Shown: piece by piece, positions 58,659 to 64,000 of the stretch | Numbering within the stretch: position 1 is the first letter of the stretch | Layout of the letters: every line of letters begins with the position of its first letter | NCBI GenBank assembly: GCA_963832835.1 | Contig: CAWHVD010000001.1 | Location: 1,426,001-1,490,000, forward strand | Direction: 5' to 3' | Origin: CAVPKN01 sp963832835 | GTDB taxonomy: Bacteria > Chlamydiota > Chlamydiia > Chlamydiales > JAAKFR01 | Length of the DNA: 64,000 nucleotides | The notes under the pieces: model-generated | Databases searched by the model: none | The model's input: only the letters and a program-made list of their open reading frames with translations | Told to the model about the DNA's origin: nothing | Position numbers and translations under genes: made by a program

Positions 58659-59441
58659 ATGCCAGAACAAGCTAAAACCCTCATTATGAAATTTGGGGGG
58701 GCTTCAGTTAAAACTCCCGAAAGCTTTGCTCACATTGCCAAACTGGTGGTTCAGCGTTCATTGCAATACCCTAGAATCGCGATTGTGGTCAGTGCGATGG
58801 GAGGGATGACCGACCAGTTAATCACCCTCGCCCACCAAGTCCACCCCTCTCCTCCGCGGCGGGAATACGATATGCTCGTTAGCGCAGGCGAGCGTATTAG
58901 TATTTCTTTATTAGCTATGGCTCTTTCAGCTCAAGGGCGGGAAGCGGTTAGCTTTACAGGGAGCCAGTCGGGGATCATCACCTCAACTGCGCACTCCCAA
59001 GCGCGGATTATTGATGTCCGCCCGCACCGGCTGCTCCCTCATTTAGAGGCTGCTAAATTTGTTATTATTGCCGGTTTTCAAGGGGTGAGCTCTGAAAAAG
59101 AGATCACAACTTTAGGCCGGGGAGGCTCAGACACCACAGCCGTGGCCTTAGGAATCGCTTTGCGCGCCGAGAAAATTGAATTTTATAAGGACGTTGCAGG
59201 TATTTTCGAACAAGATCCCAAACTGAGCGCCAGTACACCCGTTTATACCTCCCTCTCCTATGAGGAAGCTTTGGTTGTGGTTAAAAGAACAGGAGGGCGT
59301 GTCCTTCATGCACGCTCCATCGAGCTTGCTCAAAAAAATGATCTCCCTCTTCATATTCGCTCGTTTTATGATATGGATGGGGACGGCACCTGGATTGGAT
59401 CACTAGAGCGACAAGTCACAGAACCCCTCTACGAAATGTGA
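58659..59441 (+). CDS. Single-domain aspartate kinase without ACT domains
   Basis: A 260-residue amino-acid-kinase domain. Motifs: MKFGGASVKTPESF at the start, then VSAMGGMTDQLI, TTLGRGGSDTTAVALG and FYKDVAGIFEQDPKLS, all standard for aspartokinases phosphorylating aspartate in lysine/meso-diaminopimelate synthesis. The protein stops at GTWIGSLE, where regulatory ACT domains normally follow. DNA beyond the stop has no ACT coding remnant, so feedback control by lysine is probably absent. It diverges from the transporter gene, only 17 bp between starts. Confidence 0.88.
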   Translation: MPEQAKTLIMKFGGASVKTPESFAHIAKLVVQRSLQYPRIAIVVSAMGGMTDQLITLAHQVHPSPPRREYDMLVSAGERISISLLAMALSAQGREAVSFTGSQSGIITSTAHSQARIIDVRPHRLLPHLEAAKFVIIAGFQGVSSEKEITTLGRGGSDTTAVALGIALRAEKIEFYKDVAGIFEQDPKLSASTPVYTSLSYEEALVVVKRTGGRVLHARSIELAQKNDLPLHIRSFYDMDGDGTWIGSLERQVTEPLYEM

Positions 59442-59619
59442 TTAACAAATTAATTTTAAAAAATTTCACTGTCTGCGCTCTTTCAAAAATAACAAGCTGA
59501 CTAAGCTCAGTCTGAGATATTTTTACCGCAGAGGACGCAGGGAGGGTTAATAAATAATTTTATTAGATCTTAAAATATTAAATCGTATTTAAGATATATT
59601 TAAGCTTTGGTAAAATAGT

Positions 59620-59637
59620 TTCCGGAGTAAAGGTTAC
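59620..59637 (+). promoter_or_regulatory. Small hairpin in the leader of the 59662 gene
   Basis: GGAGTAA, loop AGG, TTACTCC: a perfect 7-bp stem about 25 bp before the ATG and just after a TAAAAT box near 59610. The stem contains GGAG, so it could influence transcript stability or initiation. Confidence 0.45.
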
Positions 59638-59661
59638 TCCCTATTAATAAAGAGGTATAAT

Positions 59662-59970
59662 ATGTCAACAACAGCTGAAGTTAAAAAAGATGAAGCCCCC
59701 AATACAGATGTGTTGGATGAGGGTTCAAAAAAAGTAGTAGTCTCAGGGCGCGAGTACAGTTGTGCTTGCGAGGGTAGGAAAGTATTCGGTCTAATGGCTC
59801 TTGTAGGGGCAGCCGTGGCATTGATTTTTGCCGTAATTTTTGCCGCTGGAGTTTTTGGGGGAGGCGAAATGGGCATCATTGCCGGTGGGTTGACAGTGGG
59901 AAGCATGGTGTCATTTGCAATTGCTGCCGCACTGCTGATTCCCAAACAGGAAAATATGTTTGTGGAATAA
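59662..59970 (+). CDS. Small Inc-like membrane protein
   Basis: A 102-residue protein. The polar N-terminus (STTAEVKKDEAPNTDVLDEG) precedes a short Cys pair (YSCACEGRK) and two hydrophobic segments at about 42-64 and 70-92, separated only by GGGEMG, the typical tight bilobed hairpin of inclusion-membrane proteins. No other domain. AGAGG provides the ribosome site. The 220-bp gap upstream is AT-rich; a TAAAAT near 59610 may be its -10 box, and I see no other gene there. Confidence 0.75.
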   Translation: MSTTAEVKKDEAPNTDVLDEGSKKVVVSGREYSCACEGRKVFGLMALVGAAVALIFAVIFAAGVFGGGEMGIIAGGLTVGSMVSFAIAAALLIPKQENMFVE

Positions 59971-60037
59971 TCGACACGCATCTCACTGAAAAAAAGCGGA
60001 TTTCTAGTAGCTGTTTAGGTCTCTATCTTAGCTGTTA

Positions 60038-60199
60038 TACCATTTCCAGAAAATAAAGCCATGAAGTGGCACTGGGTAACATGACAGATTTTGGACGATC
60101 GTTTCGAAGCCTATGTTTTTGCACCTAAGCGAGAAAGGATCGTTCAAAAATGGCGTGTTATACAGTGCCAATTTGTGACTTTATTTTCTGGAAATAGTA
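60038..60199. mobile_element. MITE family 1, copy J (reverse orientation)
   Basis: A 162-bp element with TACCATTTCC and GGAAATAGTA tips and TTA on both sides, showing that TTA as well as TAA is used as target. The rest of the 59971-60377 gap holds the third-family hairpin and no gene. Confidence 0.92.
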
Positions 60200-60216
60200 T
60201 TAATAGCATTCCTGTA

Positions 60217-60286
60217 GTGACTATCCACTCCCGCCTTGGCAAAGTATGTCTTTCTGAGAGTACTTTGGCGGCTCGTGGATAGTCAC
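60217..60286. repeat. Hairpin repeat, third family (full copy)
   Basis: GTGACTATCCAC at the left and GTGGATAGTCAC at the right frame an imperfect palindrome with inner AAAGTA/TACTTT pairing. One arm recurs at 41710-41765. No target duplication could be identified. Confidence 0.65.
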
Positions 60287-60377
60287 GATTTTGAATCCGT
60301 CTTTTTTTATTGATGTTTCTGAGGGAGTGAGTTATATTCCCGGTATCGATTTTCGAGCATGACTGGAGAGAACTTAA

Positions 60378-60707
60378 GTGTCCAAGCGCCATCCACGCTA
60401 CTATGACGGCCCGTTAACTACAACACACCATATCCGCGGGCTTTTGTCCCATTTCCTCGAGGAAATAGGACGGAAATGCGATGATAGACCAGATCTGATC
60501 ATCGCTGCATGGCCCGAAGTAATTGGTCCTCATCTTGCTGTTTTGACAAAGGCCATCTCGTTTCTGAATGGCGTTTTGACAGTGAAAGTGAACAATTCGA
60601 CGCTCTACAGCCTTTTATCACAGAATGACAAACCCCGTCTCATTCAAAATCTAAGAGATAAATTTCCAGGAACCCTGATCAAAACAATCTTCTTCCGCCT
60701 AGGATAA
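60378..60707 (+). CDS. DUF721/DciA-like protein
   Basis: A 109-residue protein with a GTG start. It matches the DUF721 pattern: LIIAAWPEVIGPHLAVLTKAISFLNGVLTVKVNNSTLYSLLSQNDKPRLIQNLRDKF, similar to the KH-like N-terminal domain of DciA helicase operator proteins. In bacteria lacking DnaC-type loaders DciA helps load DnaB; the position directly before gyrB fits a replication-related role and is shared with Chlamydia (from memory). It ends 8 bp before gyrB, so the two are in one operon. Confidence 0.85.
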   Translation: MSKRHPRYYDGPLTTTHHIRGLLSHFLEEIGRKCDDRPDLIIAAWPEVIGPHLAVLTKAISFLNGVLTVKVNNSTLYSLLSQNDKPRLIQNLRDKFPGTLIKTIFFRLG

Positions 60708-60715
60708 ATAGACAT

Positions 60716-63241
60716 ATGGAACTTGAACAAGACTTGAAGACGCAAACTAAAAAAGAGAAGCAATACGATGCCAGTTCGATCACCGTCCTGGAGGGTTTGC
60801 AAGCTGTCCGTGAACGCCCTGGGATGTATATTGGTGACACCGGTAGCGGCGGCCTCCATCATCTCGTTTACGAGGTAGTCGATAATAGCATTGACGAGGC
60901 GATGGCAGGACATTGCACTCAGATTGATGTCATTGTCCACAAAGATAACAGCATCACGATCGAAGATGATGGGCGTGGTATTCCTGTGGGCAAACATGAG
61001 CAAGAGTCCAAAAAACGGGGACTTGAGATATCTGCCCTTGAAGTAGTGTTAACGGTTCTGCATGCAGGGGGAAAATTTAGCAAAGACACCTACAAAGTCT
61101 CGGGTGGTTTGCATGGCGTCGGTGTCTCTTGTGTCAACGCTCTCTCAAAACTCTTTCGTGTTCAAGTCTTCAAAGAGGGCACCATTTATCAGATGGAATT
61201 TTCGGCAGGAAAACCGATTACTTCTCTCGAGCAGGTGGGTAGCACCGACAAAAGAGGGACGAGGGTCACTTTTTGGCCAGATCCCGAAATTTTTCCAGCC
61301 ACTGTCTTTGATGCCGACATTTTAACGCGTAGATTGCGCGAATTGGCCTTCTTGAATCGTGGAATCAATATTCGCTTTCGTGATGAGCGCGACTCAGAAC
61401 GTCCCGAGACTCAGTTTTACTACGAAGGTGGTATTGTCTCGTTTGTCTCTTATCTCAATGAAAATAAAATCCCCCTGTTTCCCACACCTGTCTATTTCCG
61501 TGGTGCGCGCGAGGGAGACAGTGGTCCGATCGATTTTGAAGTGGCAATGCAATGGAATGACGGCTACATCGAAACTGTCTATTCTTATGCCAATAACATT
61601 CCGACACGCCAGGGAGGAACTCACCTCACCGGCTTTTCAACTGCTTTAACGCGCGTTTTGAATGGCTATATCAAGAATCATAACCTTCTCAAAACAGATA
61701 AGATCGCCATTACCGGTGAAGATATGCGCGAAGGATTGACCGCTGTCATTTCGGTAAAGGTTCCCAATCCTCAGTTTGAAGGGCAGACCAAGCAGCGTCT
61801 TGGAAACAGTGATGTAGGATCCATTGTTCAGCAGATTGTCGGTGAAGAGCTCTCGATTTATCTGGAAGAGAACCCACAGCTTGCACGCATGGTCGTTGAT
61901 AAAGTTCATGTCGCTGCGCAGGCGCGTGAGGCGGCCAAAAAGGCGCGTGAGCTCACTTTGCGCAAATCGGCTCTCGATAGTGCTCGTTTGCCCGGAAAAT
62001 TGATTGATTGCCAAGAAAGAGACCCGGCTAAGTGTGAGATCTATATTGTAGAAGGGGACTCTGCGGGAGGATCGGCAAAAATGGGGCGTGATCGTCGTTA
62101 TCAGGCGATTTTGCCTATCCGCGGTAAAATTTTGAACGTTGAAAAAGCCAGGTTGCAGAAGGTTTTCCAAAACCAAGAAGTTGGTACCATCATCGCTGCC
62201 TTGGGCTGTGGAATTGGTGTCGATTCGATGAATATCGCTAAGCTGCGCTACCATCGCATCATCATCATGACCGACGCCGATGTCGATGGCTCTCACATCC
62301 GCACATTGCTCCTTACCTTTTTCTACCGTCACATGCCGGCCTTAATCGAAAATAACTACATCTATATTGCTCAGCCTCCTCTTTATAAAGTGACACGGAA
62401 AAAACAGAGCCGCTACATCACTTCCGAGCGGGAGATGGATGACTACTTGTTGGAGCTGGGTGTACGCGATGTGACAATCGAAACTGCCATCGAATGCGAA
62501 GGAGCCGTCTCAAAGACGTTGACTGAAGAAGAGACTAATACTCTTGTCCGGTTGATTTTAGATGTGGAACAGTTTATTCAATCAATTGAACGTAAAGCGA
62601 TTCCGTTCAGAGAATTTCTCGATGCAAAAAATGAAACAGGCGCATATCCCCGTTATGTCATCACTGCCTTTAAAAACGAGCCGACCAAGTTGGTCTATTC
62701 CGAAGACGAGTTTTTGGATATCGCACGTCGCTATGACCAAGAGCAGCGCAAATCGTATCAAGAGACCTTGAAAGATTTATCCGAAGAAGAAGTTGCAGAG
62801 GCTCAGAAAACCTTCCGTCCCAAACCCCTTCCGTACATCGAGCTGTACAAAGAAGAGAGCTGCCTGCAGCTCATGGACAGATTAAAAACGTGGTCCTTGA
62901 CGCTCGACCGTTACATGATCGCAGATGGAAAGTTGTTTATCGTCAAGGAAGATGGAGAGGTTTTCCATGACTTTTTCACGCTCAAGGAATTGATCGATCA
63001 CTTAAGGATCCACGGAAGAAAAGGGGTAGAGGTACAGCGCTACAAGGGTCTAGGAGAGATGAACGCTGACCAGCTTTGGGACACAACGATGAATCCTGAC
63101 CAGCGTACTCTTCTTCAAGTCACCTTGCCCGATGTAATTGCTGCCGACCATATGTTTACCATGCTAATGGGAGAGGATGTACCGCCCCGTAGGGCCTTTA
63201 TTGAAAACCACGCACTATCCGTCAAGAATCTTGATATTTAG
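60716..63241 (+). CDS. gyrB: DNA gyrase subunit B
   Basis: An 841-residue type II topoisomerase ATPase subunit. GHKL motifs EVVDNSIDEAMAGHC, DDGRGIPVG and GGLHGVGVSCVNALS lie in the first 150 residues, the TOPRIM domain has EGDSAGGSAKMGRD and DADVDGSHIRTL, and the C-terminus has RYKGLGEMNADQLW. It introduces negative supercoils together with GyrA, encoded downstream. It lies in an operon with the DUF721 gene. A long hairpin occupies the intergenic region before gyrA. Confidence 0.97.
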   Translation: MELEQDLKTQTKKEKQYDASSITVLEGLQAVRERPGMYIGDTGSGGLHHLVYEVVDNSIDEAMAGHCTQIDVIVHKDNSITIEDDGRGIPVGKHEQESKKRGLEISALEVVLTVLHAGGKFSKDTYKVSGGLHGVGVSCVNALSKLFRVQVFKEGTIYQMEFSAGKPITSLEQVGSTDKRGTRVTFWPDPEIFPATVFDADILTRRLRELAFLNRGINIRFRDERDSERPETQFYYEGGIVSFVSYLNENKIPLFPTPVYFRGAREGDSGPIDFEVAMQWNDGYIETVYSYANNIPTRQGGTHLTGFSTALTRVLNGYIKNHNLLKTDKIAITGEDMREGLTAVISVKVPNPQFEGQTKQRLGNSDVGSIVQQIVGEELSIYLEENPQLARMVVDKVHVAAQAREAAKKARELTLRKSALDSARLPGKLIDCQERDPAKCEIYIVEGDSAGGSAKMGRDRRYQAILPIRGKILNVEKARLQKVFQNQEVGTIIAALGCGIGVDSMNIAKLRYHRIIIMTDADVDGSHIRTLLLTFFYRHMPALIENNYIYIAQPPLYKVTRKKQSRYITSEREMDDYLLELGVRDVTIETAIECEGAVSKTLTEEETNTLVRLILDVEQFIQSIERKAIPFREFLDAKNETGAYPRYVITAFKNEPTKLVYSEDEFLDIARRYDQEQRKSYQETLKDLSEEEVAEAQKTFRPKPLPYIELYKEESCLQLMDRLKTWSLTLDRYMIADGKLFIVKEDGEVFHDFFTLKELIDHLRIHGRKGVEVQRYKGLGEMNADQLWDTTMNPDQRTLLQVTLPDVIAADHMFTMLMGEDVPPRRAFIENHALSVKNLDI

Positions 63242-63250
63242 GAACTTTAC

Positions 63251-63409
63251 ACCTCAATCTAGTCAAAAATTCACATTTGCGGTGAGCCAAAGCCCCGGGG
63301 CTAAACGATATTAAGGTACCCCATATTAGAAATATGAGGTAACTTAATATCGTTTAGCCGCGGGAGCTTTCGCTTTGCGCAAATGTGAATTTTTGACTAG
63401 ATTGAGGTA
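63251..63409. other. 160-bp near-perfect palindrome between gyrB and gyrA covering the gyrA ribosome site
   Basis: The outer arms (ACCTCAATCTAGTCAAAAAT... and ...ATTTTTGACTAGATTGAGGT) pair over 31 bp; an imperfect middle and a second perfect stretch GGCTAAACGATATTAAG / CTTAATATCGTTTAGCC follow, with a small AGAA loop. The gyrA Shine-Dalgarno GAGG (63405-63408) is the end of the right arm and pairs with CCTC at the left. No clear target duplication is present. Confidence 0.88.
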
Positions 63410-63414
63410 TAACC

Positions 63415-64000
63415 ATGTCTTTTAGAGAAAACGAAATTGTATTGCCCCGGAATCTCGAAGAGGAGATGAAAGAGAGCTATCTACGCTACTCGATGTCGGT
63501 CATCATTTCGCGCGCCCTTCCCGACGTACGCGATGGGCTTAAACCCTCCCAGCGCCGCATTTTGTTTGCCATGCGCCAACTGAACCTCTCTCCTGGCGCC
63601 AAACACCGAAAATGTGCGAAAATTTGCGGTGATACCTCAGGGGACTACCATCCACATGGTGAATCGGTGATTTACCCAACGCTCGTGCGTATGGCACAAG
63701 ATTGGGCGATGCGTTACCCACTGGTAGATGGGCAAGGAAACTTTGGTTCGATCGATGGTGACCCACCAGCTGCGATGCGTTACACTGAGGCCCGTTTGAC
63801 TACCAGCGCCATGCAGCTCATGGAAGACCTGGATAAAGAAACAGTTGACATGGCCCCAAACTATGATGAGACGAAAACAGAGCCCCTCGTATTCCCTTCC
63901 AAATTCCCCAACTTATTATGTAATGGTTCTTCAGGAATTGCTGTGGGCATGGCGACCAACATCCCCCCACAAAATCTGGGCGAATTGATTGCAGCAACTC
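63415..64000 (+). CDS. gyrA: DNA gyrase subunit A, N-terminal part (runs off window)
   Basis: The first 195 codons of GyrA. Family landmarks: YLRYSMSVIISRALPDVRDGLKPSQRRIL, the active-site Tyr in PPAAMRYTEARLT, and the quinolone region GDYHPHGESVIYPTLVRMAQ. At the E. coli Ser83 position it keeps Ser (wild-type-like), and at Asp87 it has Pro, which I recall as usual in chlamydiae. GAGG lies 6 bp before the ATG but inside the hairpin described at 63251. The gene continues beyond the window. Confidence 0.95.
   Translation, partial: MSFRENEIVLPRNLEEEMKESYLRYSMSVIISRALPDVRDGLKPSQRRILFAMRQLNLSPGAKHRKCAKICGDTSGDYHPHGESVIYPTLVRMAQDWAMRYPLVDGQGNFGSIDGDPPAAMRYTEARLTTSAMQLMEDLDKETVDMAPNYDETKTEPLVFPSKFPNLLCNGSSGIAVGMATNIPPQNLGELIAAT

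Overview
The window looks like part of the chromosome of a Chlamydiae member of the amoeba-associated, Parachlamydia-related kind. No 16S gene is present, so family and genus are left open. The reasons are: a tgt / DUF721 / gyrB / gyrA neighbourhood that, from memory, is also found in Chlamydia; many small proteins with a paired hydrophobic segment like chlamydial inclusion-membrane (Inc) proteins; oligopeptide-binding proteins; and an unusual load of eukaryote-like domains (ubiquitin, F-box, CCCH zinc finger, ankyrin, Sel1, leucine-rich-like, NB-ARC). The coding pattern is typical of bacteria, with many 4-bp start/stop overlaps.

Layout. 1-1425: a truncated membrane protein with leucine-rich-like sequence. 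1657-8224: rlmD, a DUF2490 barrel, a host-attachment-type protein, a small Inc-like gene and a long SF1 helicase with a C-terminal tristetraprolin-type CCCH finger. 8339-10768: a hairpin, the decayed remains of a duplicated locus with a short element inserted in it, and the intact locus (Inc-like gene, FAD oxidoreductase, small membrane protein). 11014-15073: alcohol dehydrogenase, sugar-epimerase-like reductase, HAD hydrolase and an F-box/Sel1 protein. 15403-20046: a 1547-residue ankyrin-patatin-NB-ARC-TPR protein. 20487-23436: a lipoprotein / TolC / multicopper oxidase operon. 23452-28475: SixA, WXXGXW-repeat and His-rich secreted proteins, and an RNA-repair pair, rtcB with a ThpR-archease fusion. 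28495-43337: metabolism, transport and quality control (phosphoribosyltransferase, two OppA-like proteins, TreS-maltokinase-like fusion, pseudouridine synthase, adk, RRM protein, DsbA/DsbB, release-factor-like protein). 43365-43872: a transposase fragment and an orphan NHLP-type peptide precursor. 44320-49320: transketolase and small proteins. 49472-56544: a six-gene operon described next. 56862-64000: queuosine salvage, a short aspartokinase, DUF721, gyrB and the start of gyrA.

The most unusual system is the 49472-56544 operon. It encodes two trypsin-fold proteases, a Cys-module protein, an ankyrin protein and two proteins with internal ubiquitin domains ending in LRLTGG or LRLRGG, each followed by GPDAF, a five-cysteine module and a C-terminal CAAX box. 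Five of the six proteins share the Cys module, and three end in CAAX-type tetrapeptides (CLLF, CTLL, CTIL). The inference is a set of host-directed proteins whose ubiquitin part could be recognised by host deubiquitinases or by the neighbouring proteases, and whose C-terminal part could be prenylated onto host membranes.

The window also carries three families of short palindromic non-coding elements. Family 1 (about 161 bp, ten copies or fragments) is flanked by TAA or TTA duplications, and one filled/empty site pair inside a duplicated gene shows the 3-bp duplication directly. Family 2 (about 162 bp) makes 5-bp duplications. Several family 1 copies sit at gene 3' ends and supply stop codons. 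No full transposase is in the window, so any mobilisation would have to be in trans.
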